A stretch of DNA of 64,000 nucleotides from Actinomadura physcomitrii (lineage in GTDB: Bacteria; Actinomycetota; Actinomycetes; Streptosporangiales; Streptosporangiaceae), in the NCBI RefSeq assembly GCF_008923205.2, contig NZ_WBMS02000028.1:46931-110930 (forward strand), in the 5' to 3' direction. The translations under genes were made by a program, and so were the position numbers. The first letter of the stretch is position 1. Each line of letters opens with the position of its first letter. Under the pieces are notes generated by a model. That model did no database searches. It was not told the DNA's origin and worked only from the letters and a program-made list of their open reading frames with translations. Positions 17,545 to 24,793 of this stretch are shown here, piece after piece.

Positions 17545-18971
17545 AGCTGACCGTCCTGGACGAGCCACCGCTGGAGTTCAGCGGCGGTGCCCGCCACATA
17601 GACCCGCGTCACGGCATCACCGACTACGGGCCCGCAGACGCCGCCAACACCGCTGTGCGTACCATCCGCGTCGGCATCGTCGGTGCTCCCGCGTCCATCC
17701 AAGGCCTGCGCCGCTGGTTGGATGGCTCCCGTCGCCCCATCGCCGCCAAGGACAGCCGCCTCGGGCGGCTATTCGTCCCTTTCCCCGGCTTCGACACCAG
17801 CACGGGCTTTCGCTCCACACTCGTGTGGGACTCGCGGCTGGAACGGCCAATCCGCGACCGTGATCTCAAGCACCTGGCCAACCTGCCGCCCCAAGCCGCG
17901 GTCAAGGCCGCCGTGGATCTCTACGCTGCGGAACTCGACGTTCTCGACGAAGAGCCCGGTTGTGACGTCGTCCTCATCGCCCGGCCCGAGCATCTCCCCG
18001 AACGGCCCGTACCCGAGGTTGATCCAGAGGCCCCCTGGAAGAAAGCACCGCCCGCTGAACCGGTTGACGACTTCCGCGCCCTCCTCAAAGCGGCAGCCAT
18101 GCGCTACAGCCGCCCCATCCAGCTCATCCGACGCACCACCTGGGACTCCTCCTACGTGCCGCCCGGCAAAGAAAAGCCGCGTCTTCAGGACGAAGCCACA
18201 CGGGCATGGAACCTGCACACCGCCCTCTACTACAAGGCCGGCGGCGTACCCTGGCGCCTACCACGCAAATCCACCGACCTCGACAGCTGCTATGTCGGCG
18301 TCACCTTCTACCGCAGCAGCAACCACACCACCCTGGAAACCAGCGTCGCCCAGGTCTTCAACCAGCGCGGCGACGGCGTCATCGTACGCGGAGCCCCCGC
18401 CAAGGTCTCCCACCACGACAAACAACCCCATCTCAACGAGAACGACGCCCACACCCTCCTATCCGACGCACTCGGCCGCTACCGCAAGGAGCATCGCCAC
18501 CTGCCCGCCCGCGTCGTACTGCACAAGACCTCCTCATACACACCTGAGGAGATCGCCGGATTCCGCGCGGCTGCCGACACTGCGGACATCGACATCATTG
18601 AGCTGATCTGGTTCCCCGGCCACGACCCGGTACGGCTGTTCCGGCTCGCCACGCATCCGCCCCTACGGGGCACCCTGCTCAGCCTAGACGCGAGCCAGCA
18701 CGTCCTCTACACCCGAGGCAGTGTCCCCTTCTACGGGACCTATCCCGGCATGTACATCCCGACGCCCCTGCCATTCCGCATGATCCAGACCGAGTCCAGC
18801 CCGGAATACTTGGCCGAAGAGTTGCTCGCACTCACCAAGATGAACTGGAATCAGACCCAACTCGACGGACGAGAGCCGATCACCCTGCGCACCGCAGATC
18901 GAGTCGGGCAGATTCTTCGCCATCTCCATCCGCGAGACCGCCCACAAGGCCGCTATGCCTTCTACATGTGA
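17541..18971 (+). CDS. short prokaryotic Argonaute (MID-PIWI)
   Basis: A 476-aa Argonaute of the short class. The MID region (~130-245) has RPIQLIRRTTW, resembling the guide-5'-phosphate pocket segment, and the family signature NLHTALYYKAGGVPW at 224-238. PIWI (~246-476) has DSCYVGVTF, QVFNQRGDG, PARVVLHKTSSYTPEEI, IELIWF, and a C-terminal GTYPGMYIPTPLPFRM plus ALTKMNWNQTQ. The first catalytic aspartate of active PIWI domains is replaced by threonine (GVT near 254), so it probably guides and senses without cutting. The partner DREN-APAZ protein would be the effector. GTG 17541 overlaps the upstream TGA. The N-terminal ~120 residues are unusual for the class and worth modelling. Confidence 0.92.
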   Translation: MKLTVLDEPPLEFSGGARHIDPRHGITDYGPADAANTAVRTIRVGIVGAPASIQGLRRWLDGSRRPIAAKDSRLGRLFVPFPGFDTSTGFRSTLVWDSRLERPIRDRDLKHLANLPPQAAVKAAVDLYAAELDVLDEEPGCDVVLIARPEHLPERPVPEVDPEAPWKKAPPAEPVDDFRALLKAAAMRYSRPIQLIRRTTWDSSYVPPGKEKPRLQDEATRAWNLHTALYYKAGGVPWRLPRKSTDLDSCYVGVTFYRSSNHTTLETSVAQVFNQRGDGVIVRGAPAKVSHHDKQPHLNENDAHTLLSDALGRYRKEHRHLPARVVLHKTSSYTPEEIAGFRAAADTADIDIIELIWFPGHDPVRLFRLATHPPLRGTLLSLDASQHVLYTRGSVPFYGTYPGMYIPTPLPFRMIQTESSPEYLAEELLALTKMNWNQTQLDGREPITLRTADRVGQILRHLHPRDRPQGRYAFYM

Positions 18972-19249
18972 GATCAACACTCGCACCACTGTTCAACGCT
19001 CGCGACTCCCGACCAGATAATATTCTGGTGGGATGCGACCGGAATTCGCTGCACCGTCGAAGCGCCTGGATTTCTCCATGTTAAGACGGGTAACTCGGAA
19101 TGATAAACTATCGGGGCCGTCACTGTTGATATCTGCACTACGCCACATTCATCCCGGCAGCGGCGCTGATCGCTCTCGTGGCCGGGCCTGAAGAAGACTC
19201 GATAACGCAGCGAAATCGAGATCGCGGCTCGGCCCCGGCGGAGGAGAGG

Positions 19250-19264
19250 ATGATACGCCTGTGA
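19250..19264 (+). other. 4-codon mini-ORF overlapping the start of the next gene
   Basis: GGAGGAGAGG directly precedes ATG ATA CGC CTG TGA. The TGA overlaps the GTG start (19261) of the deoxyribosyltransferase-like gene. The only strong ribosome-binding site serves the mini-ORF, so the real gene may depend on termination-reinitiation. It mirrors the leader frame before the Argonaute operon. Confidence 0.4.
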
Positions 19265-20151
19265 GCGGCAATGAACCTTCTTTTAGGATCCACTCCCGCC
19301 CCCCTCTCGTCTTCCTTTCCGCAGGTTTGGGCACAGACGTTCGGCCAGTGTCGTTGATGCTCGGCGGCGGCGGGTTCCAGCCGTTGCAGTGGACCGAACT
19401 GCCCGAAGGGGGAATGGCCCGCGGCCTGGCCTCCACGCTGAGCAGATGCACCGCCTTGGTCGCGGTTGTCGACCGGCCACAGGTGGGGTCTGCGGTCATC
19501 CTAGAGATCGGCGCGGCCCTGGGGCGGGGCCTGCCGGTGGTCATCCTGGCGACGAACGCCGATGCCGCCACGGGTATCGGACCGGTGATCCAAGACCTGC
19601 CGACAATCGTGGTCAAAGGTGATCACGAGGCAGCTGGTACCCGCCTAATCGAGACCCTCCACGCGCTGATCGAGGCGCAATCGGCTGATCCCGGCACCGG
19701 TCTCAGATCGGTCCCTGTTATCCAGAGCGGATCCACCTTCACTGCCGGTGTCACCTTTGAGACGAAGGTCGCCAGCATCTTGGAGGAGCAGGGAGCGCGA
19801 GTCCTCCCCGAGAGGCTCGATCAGACGCCAGACACCGGGTATGACCTAGCGGTCTGGGTCGACGGGCTTCCCCACCCCAGCCTGAACCCGGTACTAATCC
19901 AGGTTAAACGACAACTTAAAACCGGCAGAGGCAACGACAGCATGGCCTTTGCCAAGAAACGCCTCCAAGCGACACTAGCCGCCCACAAGTGCGTCCTTGG
20001 ACTAATCGTCGTCAACGGTTCACAGGAGCCCGACTGGAGCATCAGCTCGGGGTCTGCGATCGCAACGATTGGAGCCGAGACCCTTGCACGGATCAACCTC
20101 GCCGCGCTTCTCAACAGCGGGCGCAACCGATGGGTGCACCAGGCCGGATGA
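19261..20151 (+). CDS. deoxyribosyltransferase-like domain fused to PD-(D/E)xK nuclease
   Basis: A 296-aa fusion. Residues ~15-140 form a Rossmann-like domain of the nucleoside 2-deoxyribosyltransferase/DRHyd type: VFLSAGLG, then ALVAVVD with D71, and VILEIGAALGRGLPVVIL with E82 in the E-x-G-x-A-x-x-x-G-x-P-V pattern. Residues ~160-290 are an Mrr-like nuclease: FETKVASILEEQGARVLPE, GYDLAVWVDG (D195), VLIQVKRQ (Q214-x-K216). Domains of the first kind act on nucleotides or sense nucleotide signals in conflict systems. The fusion suggests signal-gated DNA cleavage; this is inference. It overlaps the next gene by 4 bp and sits beside a SPARDA operon. Confidence 0.78.
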   Translation: MSGNEPSFRIHSRPPLVFLSAGLGTDVRPVSLMLGGGGFQPLQWTELPEGGMARGLASTLSRCTALVAVVDRPQVGSAVILEIGAALGRGLPVVILATNADAATGIGPVIQDLPTIVVKGDHEAAGTRLIETLHALIEAQSADPGTGLRSVPVIQSGSTFTAGVTFETKVASILEEQGARVLPERLDQTPDTGYDLAVWVDGLPHPSLNPVLIQVKRQLKTGRGNDSMAFAKKRLQATLAAHKCVLGLIVVNGSQEPDWSISSGSAIATIGAETLARINLAALLNSGRNRWVHQAG

Positions 20152-20678
20152 CCGCCTACGATCTGGCGCGTATCCAGCGAGAGCTCGCGGGAATGGATAA
20201 CGCCGCGAACACCACCGCCAAGGGCAACAATCTCCAGCACTTGACCGACTACCTGCTCAGCCAGATCCCAGGCGTCACCATTCGGGCCAAGAACATTCTC
20301 GACCACACCCGGAGCGATGAGAAAGACCTCTGGATCCGCCATTCGGGTGTGTGCAGTCTCCCGTTTTCCGACCTGTACCTGCCGGTGGAGTGCAAGAACG
20401 AGCAGCGATCCACCTCCGCGAGCGAGATCCGTGACTTCGCCGCCAAGATCCGTTACAGCTCGGGGACCGACGGGCTGCTGGTTACCCGGACAGGGCTGAG
20501 CGGCACCCCGGGAAACCGGGCGCATGACGCGATCCATCTGGAGCTCGCCAATCAGGTCCGGATTACAGTGATCACCTGCGCTGACCTCGACAAGCTTACA
20601 GATACTGACGACCTCGTCGAGCTTCTGAACGAACGCTTCTTCGAACTGAGGTCGAACAAGACATACGTCACTATCTGA
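20148..20678 (+). CDS. stand-alone PD-(D/E)xK restriction-like nuclease
   Basis: A 176-aa protein with the order usual for small restriction-like nucleases: AKGNNLQHLTDYLLSQIPGV near the N-terminus, an acidic strand DEKDLWI with D60, and PVECKNE with E81-x-K83. The catalytic core therefore looks complete. ATG 20148 overlaps the TGA of the upstream fusion gene (ATGA), and the two are presumably produced in a fixed ratio. No methyltransferase or specificity subunit is adjacent, which argues against classical restriction-modification. It may be the second subunit of an undescribed two-gene defence system. DNA target and trigger unknown. Confidence 0.78.
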   Translation: MTAYDLARIQRELAGMDNAANTTAKGNNLQHLTDYLLSQIPGVTIRAKNILDHTRSDEKDLWIRHSGVCSLPFSDLYLPVECKNEQRSTSASEIRDFAAKIRYSSGTDGLLVTRTGLSGTPGNRAHDAIHLELANQVRITVITCADLDKLTDTDDLVELLNERFFELRSNKTYVTI

Positions 20679-20870
20679 ACCGGCCCATGCTTCGGGAACT
20701 ACCGTCGGGCCGAGATCATGTGGCGGCCATCAGGTCGGTGCGGGCGATCGGTGTTCACGGCGAAGGCTATGGAAGTCGTGAGGCTTCTGGAGCGCAACTG
20801 CGAACGTATTCATCGCTACGCGCGGCGTGCCTGGTTGTGGCGGAATGGGCGCCATCGGCAGCCAGGAACG

Positions 20871-21197
20871 ATGATGAACGGCCGACCTCCCACGCCGTGT
20901 CGGCGCGATCCGCTGGAGCCTGATGAACCGTGGCGTATCAAGCCACGTGTCAGCCACCGCCGGCAACGCGATCGCCGACGGGCGGCGCCTGCGATCACCG
21001 GCATGATCGCCGTTGCGGGGTTGGCGGCGATGTTTCAGCTCGGTCACTGGTCGGGTGGTCGAGCATCGTCGGGTTCGGCCCACCAGGCGAGCGCGAGGAC
21101 TCATTCGACGGCCCCGCTGGCGCCGGACGCCGAGGCACGGCGTCATGTGACGGCTTCCTCGGTTCCCCGCACCCCGCCATCCGTCTCGGCACGATAG
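20871..21197 (+). CDS. hypothetical small membrane-anchored protein
   Basis: A possible 108-aa protein: a basic N-terminal half (RVSHRRQRDRRR), one hydrophobic helix AITGMIAVAGLAAMFQLGHW around residues 42-61, then a Ser/Ala/His-rich tail. AGGA lies 4-5 nt before ATG 20871. The topology would leave the N-terminus in the cytoplasm. I recognise no family, and the reading frame could be chance in GC-rich DNA. Confidence 0.35.
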   Translation: MMNGRPPTPCRRDPLEPDEPWRIKPRVSHRRQRDRRRAAPAITGMIAVAGLAAMFQLGHWSGGRASSGSAHQASARTHSTAPLAPDAEARRHVTASSVPRTPPSVSAR

Positions 21198-21259
21198 CGG
21201 GCATCTCCCTGGACGGTCGGCGGCCGGCCCACCGACCCTGGAGTTTCCGTCACGCGCCG

Positions 21260-21286
21260 AGCTGCGGAAGCCGTGGTTCCGCAGCT
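21260..21286. terminator. hairpin, 10-bp perfect arms
   Basis: AGCTGCGGAA and TTCCGCAGCT flank a 7-nt loop. It could end transcription from either the small upstream gene or the integrase operon. Confidence 0.45.
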
Positions 21287-21450
21287 GGAGGGCAAGCCGC
21301 GCGAGCACGTTGATCGTCTCCGTCCACGCCACCGGCAGCATGTTCACAAGCAACGCCCAGGGACGGCGGACACCGGCATGGGCGGGTCGGGAGTGCCTTC
21401 GCCGGTTTCCCGCACGACCGCACCCGTCAGGCCGCCTGCGTGTCGGCGCT

Positions 21451-21494
21451 GCGCGGGTATTTCGGCTGACTGGCGTCAGCCGAAATACCCGCGC
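21451..21494. terminator. 20-bp perfect hairpin after the integrase gene
   Basis: The arm GCGCGGGTATTTCGGCTGAC (21451-21470) and its exact complement (21475-21494) enclose a 4-nt loop, 31 nt beyond the integrase stop. It is a plausible terminator, although so perfect an A/T-containing stem could also be a recombinase or resolution site. Confidence 0.6.
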
Positions 21495-21525
21495 GCCAAC
21501 GGCCAGGCGGCCAGCGAGTTGCTGG

Positions 21526-23196
21526 TTAGGACGCGTCGGCTGCGGCCGCTGGTTCGGTGGTGTCGCCTTCGTTCTCGGCCGTTCCGTGGTCTGCTGTCGG
21601 TATCTCGGTGACCTTGGCGCTGGCTGGTCGGCGGCGCGGGCGGTGGGCGCCCAGGACGACGGCGGCGGCGTCTTCGGCCGATTGCTGCGCGAGTTGCGGC
21701 AGGACGCTGGTGTAGATGTCGGCGGCGATGGCCAGGGATGACAGGCGCAGGGTCTCTTGGACGACTTTGAGGTCGTATCCGGCGGCGAGCAGGAAGGTGG
21801 CGGCGCCGTGGCGCAGGTCGTGCAGCCGGACCGGTGGCAGTCCGGCCTCCATCGACAGTTGCTCGAACTGCTCGGTGACATCGTTGGGGTCGACCGGGCT
21901 ACCGGTGGGTGTGGTGAACACGAATCCGGTCTCGGTCCATGCGTCGCCGGCGGCGAGGCGCTCGGTGTTTTGTCTCGCCTTATGGGCGCGGAGTTCCTTG
22001 ATGGTGGTCTTGTCGAGGTTGATGGTGGCCTCTCCGGCGTCGGTCTTGGGTTTGCCTTCGAAGGTGTCGGGGCCTATCTGGGTGATCTGCCATCGGATCG
22101 TCGCGGTGCCGGAGGTCAGGTCGAGGTCGGCCCAGCGCAGCCCGCATGATTCCCCGCGTCGCAGGCCACGGAAGGCGATCAGGTGGAACTGGGCGTACAG
22201 CTGGTGCCCGCGGGCGCGGTCCAGGAACGTGCGGGTCAGAGCGGGTGTCCACACCATGACGCGTGACGGGCGCGGGGCGCCGATGTAGGCGTCCAGGCGG
22301 TTGATGTTCTGTCCGATCCGTTTGTGCGGCTCGAGTTGGGACAGGCGTCGGCGACGGGCGTTCATCGTCTCGATGTGCGCGGCGAAGTCGTGCTGCCATT
22401 GGGTGATGCGTTCGTCGGTCCACACCAGCGCCTTGGGTGCCTTGCCCGAGGGGAGTTCGACCAGGGCGGCGACATTGATGTCGATGAGGCGCTCGCGGAC
22501 CGCCTTGGCCAACGCTGAGCGCAGGGTGGCGCGGATGCGGTGCTTGGTGGCCGCGCCAACCATCCGCTGTCCCTTGACCTTGGCTCGCAGTTTGGGGTCG
22601 AGGGTTTCGCGGGCACGGGCGACCTGCTGGTTGCGTTCGTCGATGGCGTCGAAGACGCGGTCGACGTCGCCGACCCGCAGCCGGTTCAGTGGGATGTGCC
22701 CGAGGTGGGGGTTGAGGTAGAGGCGGATGTGCTGGGCGTAGCTGCGGCGGGTGCCCTCGCGCAGGTTGCGGCGCCCGGCCAGCCACTGGTCCAGGTATTC
22801 CCCCACCGTCACCGACCGCGACAGGTCCTGCCCAGTGCGGATCTTGCGCCGCACCTCCTCTGGTTCGGGCAGTTGCTTGGTGGCCCGGACGGTGGCGGTG
22901 ATGAGGTCGGCGATCTGCACTCGCGCGGTCTCGTCGGCGCCGGCGATGGCCAGGAGTTCCTTGGCCCGGTTCAGTTCGGCCTCGGCGTCCTCCTGGCGGG
23001 TGAATCCTTCCTTCCGGAGCGGGTTGCGGCGGACGCCTGCGGCGGTCAGCGGGAGTTCCAGCTGGTATTTCCAGGTTCCGTGGGTGCTGCTCCAGCGGCC
23101 GTTGCTGCGTCGGAGCTTCGGGCAGTTCTTACCCAGGCGTTTGCCGTCGTCGTTGCGGCATCCGCAGGTCTTGAACGTGCTTCCTTGAGCGGTCAT
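21526..23196 (-). CDS. int: tyrosine recombinase/integrase
   Basis: A 556-aa phage-type integrase, long because of an ~80-residue N-terminal segment with a C-x-C...C pattern (TCGCRNDDGKRLGKNC) and an extended linker. The core-binding domain (~130-270) includes SVTVGEYLDQWLAGRRNLR and RSYAQHIRLYLNPHLG. The catalytic domain has FRGLRRGESCGLRW with Arg near 345, HDLRHGAATFLLAAG (H-x-x-R near 457), and AADIYTSVLP with the nucleophile Tyr near 492. All catalytic residues are present. ATG 23196 directly abuts the TGA of the excisionase gene. It should integrate and, with Xis, excise the element, probably at tRNA-Lys. Confidence 0.93.
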   Translation of the reverse strand: MTAQGSTFKTCGCRNDDGKRLGKNCPKLRRSNGRWSSTHGTWKYQLELPLTAAGVRRNPLRKEGFTRQEDAEAELNRAKELLAIAGADETARVQIADLITATVRATKQLPEPEEVRRKIRTGQDLSRSVTVGEYLDQWLAGRRNLREGTRRSYAQHIRLYLNPHLGHIPLNRLRVGDVDRVFDAIDERNQQVARARETLDPKLRAKVKGQRMVGAATKHRIRATLRSALAKAVRERLIDINVAALVELPSGKAPKALVWTDERITQWQHDFAAHIETMNARRRRLSQLEPHKRIGQNINRLDAYIGAPRPSRVMVWTPALTRTFLDRARGHQLYAQFHLIAFRGLRRGESCGLRWADLDLTSGTATIRWQITQIGPDTFEGKPKTDAGEATINLDKTTIKELRAHKARQNTERLAAGDAWTETGFVFTTPTGSPVDPNDVTEQFEQLSMEAGLPPVRLHDLRHGAATFLLAAGYDLKVVQETLRLSSLAIAADIYTSVLPQLAQQSAEDAAAVVLGAHRPRRRPASAKVTEIPTADHGTAENEGDTTEPAAAADAS

Positions 23197-23448
23197 TCAG
23201 TTCTCTTTCTGATGGTGTGCAGGCGGCCCGTCCGGGGTCGGCCGGTCGTGGGCGAGCCCGAGGACGGTGAGCAGGTCGGCGGTGCAGACGCGGTAGCTGC
23301 GCCCGACCTGAAGCACCCGGCAGGGGAAGCGGCCGGTGCGGGCGAGCTGGTAGGCCTTGGTGCGTCCGACCCCGAACACCCGTCCCGCGGTGACCAGGTC
23401 GATGGTGGCGGGCAGCGAATGGATCTCCGCCGCAGTCAGCCCTCTCAC
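23197..23448 (-). CDS. xis: excisionase/MerR-like helix-turn-helix DNA-binding protein
   Basis: An 83-aa protein dominated by an HTH_17-type motif: IDLVTAGRVFGVGRTKAYQLARTGRFPCRVLQVGRSYRV, the pattern of actinomycete excisionases. GTG 23448 overlaps the TGA of the upstream gene (GTGA), which fixes the start; its own TGA touches the integrase ATG. The tight linkage to the integrase supports a recombination directionality role. A purely regulatory role in the int operon is possible. Confidence 0.85.
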   Translation of the reverse strand: MRGLTAAEIHSLPATIDLVTAGRVFGVGRTKAYQLARTGRFPCRVLQVGRSYRVCTADLLTVLGLAHDRPTPDGPPAHHQKEN

Positions 23449-23900
23449 CGCACGCCACCGGCACCCGAGCCGCCCCAGCGGGGGGTGAAAGCGTCGTGCG
23501 GTGCATGAGCGTCCTTCAGCGGATTGGTGTAGTCCCGGTGGCCTGGGCGGCACGCGACATCCTGCGGACGCCCGTGGCCATGCAGTCCGGAGCGTCGGTA
23601 TGCACCCTTGTCTCCGGGTCGCCGGTCAAGCCCCCGCTGCCAGCGCGGTCCGAAGACCCGAACGACAGTGACGGGAGGAGCGACGAACTGCGGCGCATTG
23701 GTTGAGGTGAGGTGCCAGGCGTTTCCGCACCGGTATGCGCGCAGCCGGGTCCCGGGAGCGGCGATTCGGGCGGCCCGGCGCGCATCGGCTCGGGTGGCAT
23801 AGCGGGCTCGCCCGCACCGCCCGCAAAGGCCGAGCTGCAGTACCGCCAGCATTTCGCTGACCCGATCGGGTCTCCGGTCGTGGTCGGTTGTGCGGGCCAT
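23445..23900 (-). CDS. zinc-finger-like ICE accessory protein
   Basis: A 151-aa protein with LGLCGRCGRARYATRADARRAARI, then LRAYRCGNAWHLTS: two cysteine positions, a basic helix, and a C-x-x-x-W-H-L ending. Small proteins with this C-x-x-C/Y-x-C-x-x-x-W-H-L arrangement are common on actinomycete mobile elements and look like zinc-binding nucleic-acid proteins. The C-terminal half (HGRPQDVACRPGH...) is unconserved-looking. ATG 23900 overlaps the methyltransferase stop by one base and its TGA overlaps the xis start. Function unknown. Confidence 0.7.
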   Translation of the reverse strand: MARTTDHDRRPDRVSEMLAVLQLGLCGRCGRARYATRADARRAARIAAPGTRLRAYRCGNAWHLTSTNAPQFVAPPVTVVRVFGPRWQRGLDRRPGDKGAYRRSGLHGHGRPQDVACRPGHRDYTNPLKDAHAPHDAFTPRWGGSGAGGVR

Positions 23901-24793
23901 CACCGGTCTCCCTGAAGGTCGGCGGCTCGGTGGAAGAGCAGCAGGTCTTCGTGGGCGGTGGCGCAGGCGGGAAGACCGCGGTCGCGGGCGCGGCGGGTCT
24001 CCAGCATCTGGAAGAACGAGGCTCTGTTGACCAGTCGGCCTCCGCGCAGCCCGGCCAGCAGCGCCGCGTAGCGGCTGGCCAGGATCAGGCCGTTGCGGGC
24101 GGCGGTGTCGATCACCATGCCGGGCAGATCGATCAGCTCGCCCTTGACCCGGATCGGGCGGACGGTCACCGCGACCACACCGCACGGACGCAACAGCAGG
24201 GCGCTGCCGGCCAGGATGCGCCCGAAGCTGTCCAGCAGGCCCAAGAGGGGCTGGTGGGCGAGATTTCCGCGGTCGGTGGAGTAGCGGTGGTGGCGTTTGA
24301 GGACCTTGCCACCGCCGTTGTCTCGACTGGAACGGATGTGCCCATGGGTGTGGGAGCCGTAGGGCGGTGAGGTCAGGACCAACGCTGCCTTTCCGCGCAG
24401 TTCCTTATAGACGGTGGCGATGGTGCGGGCGTCACCGCAGGCCAGCTGGTAACGACCGGTGGCGCCCTGCGCGTGGGCGTGGCGGAGGTTGTTCAGGGTG
24501 AGGTCGACGAAGGCGCGTTCGTACTCCATGCCGGCGGCGTCGCGGCGGAGATGGATGGCCTCGACGAGGGTGGTGCCGATCCCGCACATCGGGTCGATGA
24601 CCAGGTCTCCGGGCTGGGTGAAGGCGTCGATGACGGTGGAGGCGATGGCGGGCAGCATCTTGCCCGGGTGACGCATCGACTCGGGCGTGTAGCGGCCGTG
24701 GCGCTGCAGCCGGGATGGGCGCTGCCCGGTCGCCAGCACCGATGCCAGGAACTCCCGTCGAGTCAACTCGTTGCGGGTCGGCTGGTGGTTCAT
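23900..24793 (-). CDS. DNA amino-methyltransferase (N4/N6 type)
   Basis: A 297-aa SAM-dependent DNA methyltransferase. RHPGKMLPAIASTVIDAF precedes the SAM motif GDLVIDPMCGIGTTLVEA near residues 61-78. The catalytic motif TSPPYGSHTHGH near 140 marks an adenine-N6 or cytosine-N4 enzyme. No cognate restriction gene adjoins it. On a conjugative element such orphan methylases can protect incoming DNA from host restriction; that is inference. ATG 24793 overlaps the stop of the upstream degenerate paralogue (ATGA). Part of the leftward methylase-xis-int operon. Confidence 0.87.
   Translation of the reverse strand: MNHQPTRNELTRREFLASVLATGQRPSRLQRHGRYTPESMRHPGKMLPAIASTVIDAFTQPGDLVIDPMCGIGTTLVEAIHLRRDAAGMEYERAFVDLTLNNLRHAHAQGATGRYQLACGDARTIATVYKELRGKAALVLTSPPYGSHTHGHIRSSRDNGGGKVLKRHHRYSTDRGNLAHQPLLGLLDSFGRILAGSALLLRPCGVVAVTVRPIRVKGELIDLPGMVIDTAARNGLILASRYAALLAGLRGGRLVNRASFFQMLETRRARDRGLPACATAHEDLLLFHRAADLQGDR

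Larger units (their letters stand above)
21198..21525. other. intergenic region downstream of the integrase
   Basis: This 328-bp stretch holds two strong hairpins (21260-21286 and 21451-21494) and no credible gene. It lies between the defence genes and the 3' end of the integrase. It may contain part of the element's attachment or termination signals. Confidence 0.5.
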
